The notes under the pieces are model-generated. The model was not told the DNA's origin. It did not search any database and saw only the letters and a program-made list of their open reading frames with translations. A DNA stretch of 9,747 nucleotides from Candidatus Altarchaeota archaeon. Its GTDB lineage: Archaea; Altiarchaeota; Altiarchaeia; IMC4; QMZM01. Below are positions 1 to 6,217 of this stretch, piece after piece; within the stretch, counting starts at the first letter, position 1; each line of letters opens with the position of its first letter. The stretch spans positions 1 through 9,747 of the forward strand of contig JAHIKS010000049.1 in NCBI GenBank assembly GCA_018897475.1. Direction: 5' to 3'. A program made the position numbers and the translations under genes.

Positions 1-719
1 ACTCTAATCTCACAGCCCTTGAATCTCTTCTTTGCGTTGTTCAAGACATCCCGTGTTATGTCCTCCACAAATCTTGGTCGCTGGAACATCTTCTCAACAA
101 CGTGCTTCTCGTCCTCCACCTTGAGCAGGGTATAAACCTCGGAGGGAAAGGCCTTCTCTACGCACTCTATCATGTCCTCCAGGACCACCCGGTTCTCATA
201 GCCGGTAAGAATCTCAAGGAAGCACTCTGCTCTCTGGACATGGGAGATTCCGTCGCTCTTCTTCAGGGCGTGGGGACAGACACTATTCCCAAGCACCCTA
301 ACCACCAGCTTCTTGGCAAAATCCCCATTGTCCGATATCACCGATACAAAAACGTCATGCGTCTCCATAGTCTTTTTCTTGGTTACAGGGGTCTCCCTGT
401 TGATGACGAGCGCTGTTTTCATGAGAATCTCCGCCCGGTTGTACGGGTGCTTTTCCTTGACCCTGCCCAGGATGTGCTTTTCAAGCTCTTCCAGGGAGTC
501 GTGCTTGACTTCAGTCTCTTCCTCTATACTCTCGGTAATGGACTCGACGAGCCTGCTCATATGAATCCCTCTCTTTTCCTTCGGCAGGTCCATGGTGAGC
601 TCTATCTCCGGGATGAATTTGTATTCGTTCCCGTTCCAGTTAATCTTTACCAGCGTCCTTAGCCCCGTTATACCGACCCTGCTAAGGGCCTCCATGACCT
701 CCGGTTTCGAGTCCTGCAT
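1..719 (-). CDS. mptA: GTP cyclohydrolase MptA/FolE2 family (C-terminus beyond the window)
   Basis: Opens the pterin ring of GTP, supplying either methanopterin/folate or, given the que genes beside it, the dihydroneopterin compound from which preQ0 and archaeosine are made. I translated it by hand from ATG at 719; 239 codons are visible with no stop, and the family runs to roughly 260-315 residues, so the end is missing. Family signatures are RGIHMSR (50-56), GNSVCPHA (144-151) with the presumed metal ligand Cys148, SHVQR (159-163), a VYTLLKVEDE stretch (195-204) and PRFVEDITRDV (215-225). Many relatives have CPC where this has CPH. The start lies one base after the queE stop (TAG-A-ATG), which implies translational coupling. 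The family is secure. Whether the product is a triphosphate (type IB) or a cyclic phosphate (MptA proper) cannot be read from sequence. Confidence 0.9.
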   Translation of the reverse strand, partial: MQDSKPEVMEALSRVGITGLRTLVKINWNGNEYKFIPEIELTMDLPKEKRGIHMSRLVESITESIEEETEVKHDSLEELEKHILGRVKEKHPYNRAEILMKTALVINRETPVTKKKTMETHDVFVSVISDNGDFAKKLVVRVLGNSVCPHALKKSDGISHVQRAECFLEILTGYENRVVLEDMIECVEKAFPSEVYTLLKVEDEKHVVEKMFQRPRFVEDITRDVLNNAKKRFKGCEIR

Positions 720-720
720 T

Positions 721-1329
721 CTATCTCACCCCCATAAGCCTGTGAACCTGCGGGATGATTCTCACATTATCATTGATTCCATTCATAATAAGGTCGTAGT
801 CCAGGCTTTTCATCGAGCCGAATTCCGGCTGCAGAATCCAGTTCGGATACTCCTTCCTGTAAACGCGCTGGAAGAATTCAAAGTCCTTCATATCCTTAAT
901 CACAAATTTAAGCTGACTCTTGGCTGAATTCCCTAGGCAATAATCGAACACCTCCTTGCTGTAGTCGAGATCCCCGCTCGACGGTCCCTTGATATCGACA
1001 GAGATGAATTCACAGCCGTCGAAGACTTCCTTGTTGAAAATCGTGCCGTTCGTCTCAAGAAGAATCTTGAATCCCCCGGCCTTAATCTCATTAATCAAAT
1101 CCATCAGGTTCTCCTCGAGCATGGGCTCCCCACCCGTCAGAGAGACCCATTTGAATTCATCATTTAGCTTTTCAGTTATTTCTAGAATTCCCATCTCTTC
1201 CCCATCTTCAAAATCAGTATCACAATACTCACAGCTCAGATTGCACTGGCAGAATCTAACGAAGTTCATGGGAATCCCTACCATCAATCCCTCTCCCTGG
1301 ATGCTCCGGAATATCTCATTGACTTTCAT
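721..1329 (-). CDS. queE: 7-carboxy-7-deazaguanine synthase QueE (radical SAM)
   Basis: Radical-SAM enzyme that contracts the ring of 6-carboxytetrahydropterin to 7-carboxy-7-deazaguanine, the third step to preQ0. The protein is 202 residues and starts with the family's typical opening VNEIFRSIQGEG (3-14). The [4Fe-4S] cysteines are Cys29, Cys33 and Cys36 (CX3CX2C), followed by DT. An additional Cys27 lies two residues before them. The GGEP motif is at 66-69. I start at ATG 1329 because homologues begin at MKVNEIF. An in-frame TTG at 1347 would add six residues without family support. The start overlaps the end of queC by 14 bases, and the stop is followed after one base by mptA, so all are probably one transcript. 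Confidence 0.93.
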   Translation of the reverse strand: MKVNEIFRSIQGEGLMVGIPMNFVRFCQCNLSCEYCDTDFEDGEEMGILEITEKLNDEFKWVSLTGGEPMLEENLMDLINEIKAGGFKILLETNGTIFNKEVFDGCEFISVDIKGPSSGDLDYSKEVFDYCLGNSAKSQLKFVIKDMKDFEFFQRVYRKEYPNWILQPEFGSMKSLDYDLIMNGINDNVRIIPQVHRLMGVR

Positions 1330-1996
1330 ATTCAATGGGGTCCTCAAGCCCCGCCTCCTTGAAACCGTTAAGCCTTATGACGCAGGAGTCGCACACTCCG
1401 CATGCCTTATCCTCCCCCTTGTAGCAGCTCCAGGTGTGCTGAAAGGGAACTTCCAGCCCGGAGCCCTTCCTGATAATCTCGGTCTTTCCAAGCTCCAGTA
1501 ACGGGGTTTCTATTCCAATGCTACTGCCCTCGGCCCCCCGCTTAGTAGCAAGCCCAGCAAGCTTTCTGAACTCCTCAAAATATTCGGGCCTGCAGTCCGG
1601 ATACCCGGAATAGTCGACGGCATGGGCGCCAATGAATATCGCCTGTGCACTGATAACCTCGGCATAGGCCAGGGCGATGCTGAGGAATATCGTATTCCTT
1701 GCAGGGACATAGGTCGGAGGGATTTCGTTCGAATTCCTGATTTCATCAATGCTCTTTCCTTCAGGGATTTCAATCTCATCCGTAAGTGCCGAGCCGCCAA
1801 ACTGGCCCATATCTATATTAAAAATTTTATGTTCTGAATCCAACCACTTCGTAATCTTTCTGGCGCACTCAACCTCTATGCTGTGCCTTTGCCCGTAGTC
1901 GAAGGTCAGTGCATGAACCTCATAGCCCTGAGACCTTGCGATTGCGCCAGCAACGGCAGAGTCCAACCCCCCGCTGATGAGGCAGACGGCCTTCAT
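1316..1996 (-). CDS. queC: 7-cyano-7-deazaguanine (preQ0) synthase QueC
   Basis: ATP-dependent enzyme that converts 7-carboxy-7-deazaguanine and ammonia to preQ0, the base inserted into archaeal tRNA as the precursor of archaeosine. The protein is 226 residues. The PP-loop SGGLDS is at 8-13, TFDYGQRH at 31-38, the conserved YVPARNT at 96-102 and DYSGYPDCRPE at 128-138. The zinc site is Cys191, Cys199, Cys202 and Cys205 (CX7CX2CX2C). I start at ATG 1996, which forms an ATGA overlap with the queD stop and puts the PP-loop at its usual distance from the N-terminus. An in-frame upstream start at 2014 would add six residues inside queD. All motifs expected for activity are present. Confidence 0.95.
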   Translation of the reverse strand: MKAVCLISGGLDSAVAGAIARSQGYEVHALTFDYGQRHSIEVECARKITKWLDSEHKIFNIDMGQFGGSALTDEIEIPEGKSIDEIRNSNEIPPTYVPARNTIFLSIALAYAEVISAQAIFIGAHAVDYSGYPDCRPEYFEEFRKLAGLATKRGAEGSSIGIETPLLELGKTEIIRKGSGLEVPFQHTWSCYKGEDKACGVCDSCVIRLNGFKEAGLEDPIEYESQ

Positions 1997-2331
1997 TTCT
2001 CTATCAGAACCCACTTTCCAAGCCCCTCGTAAAGTTTAACAGATGAGACGGGAATTCTCTTTTCAAGCTCCTTGAAAATCCATTCAGCTATTTCCTCAGC
2101 CGTGGGATTCTCAAATATCTCGTTGAGATTGCTGTGGTCGAGCCTTCCCATTACGGCATCATTTACCGCATCCTTCAGCTCGTTGAAGTCCATCACCATC
2201 CCCTTCTCATTTGGTTCGCCTTCGACCACAACCTTGAGTCTGTAGGTATGGCCGTGCACCCTCTCGCACTTTCCCTTATAATTGGGCAAAAAATGCGAGG
2301 CATCGAAATTGAATTCTCTACCGACCTTCAT
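1993..2331 (-). CDS. queD: 6-carboxy-5,6,7,8-tetrahydropterin synthase QueD
   Basis: Converts dihydroneopterin triphosphate to 6-carboxytetrahydropterin, the second step to preQ0. At 112 residues it has the normal length for a compact QueD of the 6-pyruvoyltetrahydropterin synthase fold. The zinc ligands are His13 (in DASHFL), His26 and His28 (in VHGHTY). The catalytic Cys22 lies four residues before His26. Also visible are MDFNELK (47-53), LDHSNLNE (64-71), PTAEEIAEW (76-84) and Glu102 near the C-terminus, which normally anchors the pterin. The start codon overlaps the stop of the RHH gene and the stop overlaps the queC start, both as ATGA. The que context favours QueD over a biopterin-type synthase. 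Confidence 0.94.
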   Translation of the reverse strand: MKVGREFNFDASHFLPNYKGKCERVHGHTYRLKVVVEGEPNEKGMVMDFNELKDAVNDAVMGRLDHSNLNEIFENPTAEEIAEWIFKELEKRIPVSSVKLYEGLGKWVLIEK

Positions 2332-2504
2332 TTTTTGGACCTCTTTCTTCCGTGCATCTCGTCCACTTTGTCCATCATGTCCAGCATCTTCCTGCAGGCC
2401 GTCCTTATGGCATCGGACGTATTCACGAACTTCTTGTCATCCCCCACATGCTCCCGCAAATCGTCAAGGACATGCTTGGGAATCTCAACGCTGATTTTTG
2501 GCAT
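2328..2504 (-). CDS. Small ribbon-helix-helix (CopG/Arc-like) protein, candidate regulator of the preQ0 operon
   Basis: A 58-residue gene found by reading the strand by hand. It opens MPKISVEIPKHVLDDLREHV, a beta strand (about 3-8) then a first helix (9-20). After a turn comes FVNTSDAIRTACRKML (26-41), the typical second helix of ribbon-helix-helix DNA-binding proteins, and a Lys/Arg-rich tail (HGRKRSKK). Such proteins bind as dimers to inverted repeats. This is the first gene of the preQ0 operon. Its TGA stop overlaps the queD ATG, so it is translated with the biosynthetic genes. A perfect 17-bp palindrome lies seven bases upstream of its start. No toxin gene is next to it, which argues against an antitoxin role. 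The fold is well supported; control of archaeosine synthesis is inferred from position alone. Confidence 0.85.
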   Translation of the reverse strand: MPKISVEIPKHVLDDLREHVGDDKKFVNTSDAIRTACRKMLDMMDKVDEMHGRKRSKK

Positions 2505-2511
2505 TTTCCTA

Positions 2512-2528
2512 TCCCAGTAATACTGGGA
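2512..2528. promoter_or_regulatory. Perfect palindrome, candidate operator of the RHH-preQ0 operon
   Basis: TCCCAGTAATACTGGGA has two perfect 8-bp arms around one central base. It sits 8-24 bases upstream of the RHH start codon and downstream of the TATA-like element, at or just after the expected transcription start. A bound dimer there would block initiation. Size and symmetry suit a ribbon-helix-helix dimer pair. I saw no second complete copy in the window. The symmetry is seen directly; the operator role is inferred. Confidence 0.6.
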
Positions 2529-2564
2529 GAATACTATAAGAATATAGAATATGATTTAAAAAGG
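2529..2564 (-). promoter_or_regulatory. Likely promoter of the RHH-queD-queC-queE-mptA operon
   Basis: On the minus strand an AT-rich block contains TTTTTAAAT (2554-2562) about 26 bases before a plausible start near 2532. A second TATA-like run (2534-2546) would start transcription inside the palindrome. The region lies just after the lipoprotein stop, so the operon probably has its own promoter. The Shine-Dalgarno sequence is weak (AGGA close to the ATG). Confidence 0.45.
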
Positions 2565-2569
2565 CAGAA

Positions 2570-3031
2570 TCACTCGAGTCTGCAGCAGCAGCTACTCTCG
2601 GGCCTGTTCTTCGGGCAGTATTTGTTACCCCTGGGCACATAGATTTCCTTCACGCCCCTGCTCCTGCACTCCCCTGAATTTATCCTGCAGATTCCGGATT
2701 CGTACTTTTCAATACCCCTGCAGTAGACATCACAGGTTACATGACCTATGGTTGTAGTCGAGGTGCTTGTGGTTTCCACGCCGCACTCATATTTGCAGTT
2801 GCACCCCTCCTCGTCGAAGAGACAGTAGTCCACTTCATCGGGGCCGCACATACTCTCGCAATGCGTGTCGCACTCATCCTGGCTGAGCCCGCACAGCTCC
2901 GTGGTTGTGGTAGGGATAGTAGTGAGGGTAGTCTCCGGAGCTGCTTCTTCGTCATTCCTGTCCCCAAGACATCCGCTAAGCAGAATTACAGCAATGATTC
3001 CAAAAACGGCATAATCCTGGTTTCTCATCAT
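2570..3031 (-). CDS. Cys-rich lipoprotein with two eight-cysteine modules and Thr-rich linkers
   Basis: Probable surface lipoprotein of 153 residues, function unknown. A hydrophobic signal ends in the lipobox LLSGC, with Cys21 as the lipid-bearing residue. An acidic stretch and a Thr-rich linker (34-44) follow. Module 1 has cysteines at 47, 54, 58, 62, 70, 77, 79 and 83. A second linker of Thr/Ser (87-94) leads to module 2, with cysteines at 100, 104, 115, 122, 139, 148, 149 and 150, ending in a CCC triplet. Eight per module suggests four disulfides each. I start at the first of two consecutive ATGs; the second, at 3028, is equally possible, and a longer reading from 3076 would overlap glyA and bury the signal peptide. 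Module 2 resembles small CCC-ended domains I recall from uncultivated archaea; I cannot name a family. Confidence 0.8.
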   Translation of the reverse strand: MMRNQDYAVFGIIAVILLSGCLGDRNDEEAAPETTLTTIPTTTTELCGLSQDECDTHCESMCGPDEVDYCLFDEEGCNCKYECGVETTSTSTTTIGHVTCDVYCRGIEKYESGICRINSGECRSRGVKEIYVPRGNKYCPKNRPESSCCCRLE

Positions 3032-3064
3032 TATTCTATTTACCCCTTTTAGAATAAAAAATAG
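3031..3064 (-). promoter_or_regulatory. TATA-like element and inverted repeat before the lipoprotein start
   Basis: Between glyA and the lipoprotein, the minus strand reads CTATTTTTTATTCTA (3050-3064), a TATA-like run centred about 27 bases before the ATG, so a leaderless transcript is possible. Perfect 8-bp arms (3031-3038 and 3050-3057) flank an 11-base loop holding a GGGG run that could be a Shine-Dalgarno sequence. One arm overlaps the start codon. The T-run could equally help end the glyA transcript. Confidence 0.4.
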
Positions 3065-3068
3065 AGAT

Positions 3069-4334
3069 TCAGTCAAAACAGTAATGAATCTTGGTGAAAT
3101 TCTTCCTCAGCTCCACCACATCGGACTTGACTTTTTCCGGCTCCTCCTTATCGACTATAACCCTCTTTATAAGCCCTCCAATCTCCTTCATCTCGGACTC
3201 CTTCATGCCAACCCTTGTCAGCTCCTGCACGCCAATCCTTATCCCTGAAGGATTCCTTGAGTCCTTCATCGAATCCCAGGGGAGCATGTTCTTGTTCAGG
3301 ATTATGTTCGACCTCTCCATCTGGTCAGCGAATTCCTTCCCGCCTCCAAAATTCGAAACGTCCAGGAGAAGCTGGTGCGATTTGGTAAAGCCCTTGTTCT
3401 CGCACAGGACCTTGAATCCTGACTCGTGCATTGCCTGGCCCAGGGCCTTTGAGTTCTTTACTATCTGCCCTGCGTAATCCTCCCCAAACTTTTGCATCTC
3501 TGCTAGTGCTATTGCATAGCCTGCGACATGATGAAGATGATGGTTGCTGACAAGGCCAGGAAACGCAGCATTGTCAATTTTCTTGCTGAGTTCCTCCTTG
3601 CACATAACAACCCCTCCCTGCGGTCCCGGCATGGTTTTGTGAGTCGATGCGGTAACGACATCAGCCCCCTCCTCAAATGGACTCTGGAACCTCTTCCCTG
3701 CTATCAGGCCGAGGACATGAGCGCCGTCATAGACAATCCTTGCCTCAATCTCATCTGCAATCTCCCTCATCTCCTTTACTGGATGGGGAAACAGAAAAAC
3801 GCTCGCACCAAGAACCATAATCTTCGGTTTTTCCTCGAGAAGAATCTTCTTTGAGCCATCAACATCTATGTTCATCTCATCATTGTCGAATGCATAGGGG
3901 ATGGTCTTCATCCCCATGACCCCCGCCGCTGAGACCTTGCCGTGTGATATGTGGGCCCCGGCAGGAATAGTGAGGGCGGAAATCTTATCCCCATAGCTAG
4001 CCAGGGCATAATAGGCCGAAAGGTTTGCAACAACTCCCGATATTGGGACAACGTTTGCATGCTCCGCCCCAAAGAGCTCCTCCGAGAGCCTGATTGCTAT
4101 TGCCTCCACCTTGTCAAAGAACCTGTTGCCCTGGTAGAAGCGGTCGAACAGCTGCATCCCCTCTCCGTCCTTGCCGGCAAGCATCCCTTCAGCGTATCTA
4201 TGGCCAAAGTCTGAGGCAACGGCCCTTGTCACGGAGGGAGAGACCACATTCTCGCTTGCAATCATGTTGAGGCAATTCCCTCGCCAGGACTCCTGCTCCT
4301 CAATGAGTGAAAGGATTCTTTGGTGGAATTCCAT
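3069..4334 (-). CDS. glyA: Serine hydroxymethyltransferase (archaeal type)
   Basis: PLP enzyme interconverting serine and glycine with transfer of a one-carbon unit to a folate or methanopterin carrier, in the cytoplasm. The protein is 421 residues, normal for the family. Landmarks are IASENVVSPSV (25-35), HRYAEGMLAGKDG (45-57), the PLP-binding pair Asp203 and His206 (in VYDGAHVLG) and the Schiff-base Lys233 in TASTHKTMPGPQGG. I start at ATG 4334, where homologues begin (MEFHQRILSLIEEQESWR). In-frame codons further upstream run into AT-rich promoter-like DNA. The C-terminus ends in YCFD. It has its own upstream spacer of 87 bases, and the lipoprotein follows after 37 bases. One-carbon metabolism links it loosely to mptA, but no shared transcript is evident. 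Confidence 0.95.
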   Translation of the reverse strand: MEFHQRILSLIEEQESWRGNCLNMIASENVVSPSVTRAVASDFGHRYAEGMLAGKDGEGMQLFDRFYQGNRFFDKVEAIAIRLSEELFGAEHANVVPISGVVANLSAYYALASYGDKISALTIPAGAHISHGKVSAAGVMGMKTIPYAFDNDEMNIDVDGSKKILLEEKPKIMVLGASVFLFPHPVKEMREIADEIEARIVYDGAHVLGLIAGKRFQSPFEEGADVVTASTHKTMPGPQGGVVMCKEELSKKIDNAAFPGLVSNHHLHHVAGYAIALAEMQKFGEDYAGQIVKNSKALGQAMHESGFKVLCENKGFTKSHQLLLDVSNFGGGKEFADQMERSNIILNKNMLPWDSMKDSRNPSGIRIGVQELTRVGMKESEMKEIGGLIKRVIVDKEEPEKVKSDVVELRKNFTKIHYCFD

Positions 4335-4421
4335 TGTAGAATTTAATTTAATGGCATTGAGTGCATTAAAATCAGATTGGAGCAATAAATTCCATCAGAA
4401 TGAGGAAACCCAGGAAAACAC
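4335..4421 (-). promoter_or_regulatory. Likely glyA promoter region
   Basis: An AT-rich 87-base spacer. On the minus strand TTTTAAT (4365-4371) is centred about 34 bases before the glyA ATG, and AATTTATT (near 4384-4392) about 54 bases before it. No Shine-Dalgarno sequence precedes the ATG, so a very short leader from the nearer element seems likelier. No clear hairpin is seen. Confidence 0.35.
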
Positions 4422-4736
4422 CTAACCAAGCTTCTTTATCATCTTGATGCCCAAATCAGCAATTTTTCCACCCGCCATCATTAACAACATTATTAACAGA
4501 GAATATACTGATAGATTCCCCATCTGATTAAGAAAGGATGGTGGAAATACATTCACCTCCGGCATCTGTGTTTGATCTGTAGGAACTACTGAGGGGACAT
4601 CCTTTAACTCAAATATCTCCGGCGGGCTTTTTGCACCAGTAAATGTGCTATACGCTAAATGAGCACTATATATTATCAGACATAATCCTGCAACGAGCAA
4701 TACATAGCCAATAACCTTATCGTAATTCACTTTCAT
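4422..4736 (-). CDS. Small two-helix membrane protein of unknown function
   Basis: 104 residues with two membrane segments, about 9-29 and 75-93, joined by a polar, Pro-rich loop of about 45 residues. The second segment runs into AGGKIADLGIKMIKKLG, a Gly and Lys pattern I recall from small archaeal membrane proteins but cannot assign to a named family. The charge pattern (Lys near both ends) suggests both termini inside and the loop outside. It lies 39 bases after the secreted protease and shares that gene's preference for A/T-ending codons, unlike glyA on its other side, so the two may have arrived together. No Shine-Dalgarno sequence is visible, and T-rich DNA 10-30 bases upstream could be a TATA element for a leaderless transcript. 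Confidence 0.7.
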   Translation of the reverse strand: MKVNYDKVIGYVLLVAGLCLIIYSAHLAYSTFTGAKSPPEIFELKDVPSVVPTDQTQMPEVNVFPPSFLNQMGNLSVYSLLIMLLMMAGGKIADLGIKMIKKLG

Positions 4737-4742
4737 CGTGTG

Positions 4743-4787
4743 AGATATAAAATAAAAAGAAAAAGTTGATTGTGCTTATACACAATC
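4743..4787 (-). terminator. Hairpin plus T-tract at the 3' end of the S8 protease gene
   Basis: Perfect 7-bp arms GATTGTG (4768-4774) and CACAATC (4781-4787) flank a six-base loop that contains the protease stop codon. In the transcribed direction this is followed at once by AACTTTTTCTTTTTATTTTA. Archaeal termination depends mainly on the T-tract, so termination is likely. The same T-rich block may act as a TATA region for the next gene. Confidence 0.55.
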
Positions 4788-6173
4788 TACTGGGCAATTA
4801 TCTGCGTTTTCCCCAGCTGATTCACAAACATAATTTCCACAGCAGTATCTACCACTAGGCTTACCAGTAGTTTTTCCTATACAATCTACTGAGCATGTTG
4901 TACAGTCTTCTCCTATGTCTGCTCCAGCACAATATTCGTCACCACATCCTCCCAGAATGGTTGTTGTAGTGGTAATTATTGTAGTGGTTGTGGTTGTCGT
5001 AGTTGGTACATAATTAACTGCTCCATACGCATCGACTATTCCTGCTCCATAGTTATCAGACGAGCAAGGAACCACACCTATCCAATAATTTGGTCCTGCT
5101 TTTTTAACTACACCATAACATACAGAATCTGGATTAATCGGGTCTGCTGTTTCATAAAGTGCTGTCTTTATCTCATCTACTGTTAGACTGGGGTTAGCAT
5201 CTAATACTAACGCTACTACTGCACTAACGTGTGGTGTTGACATTGATGTTCCACTCCACGAATCATACCTATCTATTATTGACGAATAGATACTTACTCC
5301 AGGAGCTACTATATCCAATGAAGTCCCAAAATTACTGAAGCTTGCCATAAGACTGTTTTTGTCTACTGCCCCAACTGCTATTGCTCCTGATGCACACGCA
5401 GGACTGCTAACATAAAACCGATCATTTCCTGCTGCTGCAACTACTGTTACCCCCTCACTTACAGCCCAGTTAACTTTACTGGCTAAGTAGTCGCCATCAC
5501 AGTTTTCTCCTGCAAAGTTTCCACCACCTAGGCTGATGCTCATTATTTTATATGGGGTGTTATAAACTACATGCTGGATTGCTGCTGCTATGTCACTTAG
5601 ATAACATGAACCACCAGAATCGCAGACCTTTGCCATCCATATTCCTGCGTCTGGTGCTACTCCTTTGGCGTAACCTAGAGGAGTTCCACCAACGCCATCA
5701 GCGGTTATAATTCCTGATACATGCGTTCCATGACTATGGTCATCTTCATAACTTGTAGTATACTCAACGAAACTTTGTCCTCCAACTATATCACCAACTA
5801 ATTCTGGATGGTCAGTATCAATTCCTGTATCCAAAACCGCTACTGTTACTCCTTCACCTGTATAACTCAGACTCCAAACATCGTCTGCATTTATCTGAAC
5901 ATTGGCATCCATATCCGTGATGTGATACACTTTGTCTTCAAATGCACCTTCTATTTGAACTCCTGCTGGACATTTCAATGCTGTTGCATCATTTAATTCA
6001 TGCACAATAGTACAACCCTTCATCCTGAAAATAAACTTATCTATCGAAGAGGTTGTATCTGCTATCACCCTCTTACCCTTTCCATTATCCTCAGAATTCC
6101 CCGGCATTGCCGTTACCAATAACATTGCCAAAATCAAAACCGCTATTCCTAAAATCAGTATTTTGTTTTTCAT
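4776..6173 (-). CDS. Secreted subtilisin-like (S8) serine protease with Cys-rich C-terminal repeats
   Basis: Exported endopeptidase of 465 residues. A signal peptide (about 1-23, ending TAMPG) is followed by an I9-like propeptide (about 35-96), then the catalytic domain. The triad is Asp115 (VAVLDTGID), His148 (SHGTHVSG) and Ser310 (SGTSMSTPHV), with oxyanion Asn250 (AAAGND). All are intact. A poly-Thr linker (391-405), probably a glycosylated spacer, joins a tail holding two related units: CGDEYC...GEDCTTCSVDC (410-431) and CGNYVC...GENADNCPVDC (445-464). Units of this CG(N/D)xxC...GExxxxCxxDC type recur in surface proteins of archaea and may bind or anchor. An AGGTGG Shine-Dalgarno sequence lies six bases before the ATG. 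Codons are AT-rich compared with glyA and htpX, which suggests transfer. It follows htpX in the same direction. Confidence 0.93.
   Translation of the reverse strand: MKNKILILGIAVLILAMLLVTAMPGNSEDNGKGKRVIADTTSSIDKFIFRMKGCTIVHELNDATALKCPAGVQIEGAFEDKVYHITDMDANVQINADDVWSLSYTGEGVTVAVLDTGIDTDHPELVGDIVGGQSFVEYTTSYEDDHSHGTHVSGIITADGVGGTPLGYAKGVAPDAGIWMAKVCDSGGSCYLSDIAAAIQHVVYNTPYKIMSISLGGGNFAGENCDGDYLASKVNWAVSEGVTVVAAAGNDRFYVSSPACASGAIAVGAVDKNSLMASFSNFGTSLDIVAPGVSIYSSIIDRYDSWSGTSMSTPHVSAVVALVLDANPSLTVDEIKTALYETADPINPDSVCYGVVKKAGPNYWIGVVPCSSDNYGAGIVDAYGAVNYVPTTTTTTTTIITTTTTILGGCGDEYCAGADIGEDCTTCSVDCIGKTTGKPSGRYCCGNYVCESAGENADNCPVDCV
4966..5005. repeat. Low-complexity poly-Thr coding tract
   Basis: Repeated ACN codons (seen on the plus strand as gta, gtt and gtg units) encode the Thr linker of the S8 protease. 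The mixed synonymous codons indicate selection for Thr rather than simple slippage of one triplet. Confidence 0.6.
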
Positions 6174-6214
6174 ATTTTCCCACCTATTTACTCATTAAAT
6201 TTCCCTTTATAAAT
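6174..6214 (-). promoter_or_regulatory. S8 protease promoter and strong ribosome binding site
   Basis: The minus strand reads ATTTATAAA (6206-6214), a TATA-like element about 37 bases before the ATG, then AGGTGG (6180-6185) six bases before it. This is one of the clearest Shine-Dalgarno sequences in the window, and it fixes the protease start. The expected transcription start falls close to the ribosome site, so transcripts coming from htpX may also be used. Confidence 0.5.
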
Positions 6215-6217
6215 ACA

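Noticed and set aside
102..662. Long plus-strand open frame in the first 700 bases
   Set aside because: It lies opposite the MptA gene, whose translation carries several family motifs; the plus-strand product resembles nothing and has no ribosome site of note.
1330..1347. Earlier TTG start for queE
   Set aside because: It adds six residues that precede the usual family N-terminus and lengthens the overlap with queC.
2328..2504. RHH protein as an antitoxin of a toxin-antitoxin pair
   Set aside because: No small toxin-like gene lies beside it; its neighbours are queD and the lipoprotein, and its coupling is to queD.
4966..5005. GT-rich repetitive tract, checked as a possible CRISPR or tandem DNA repeat
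   Set aside because: It is coding sequence for a Thr linker with mixed codons and has no spacer-repeat pattern. I saw no CRISPR array, tRNA or rRNA in the window.
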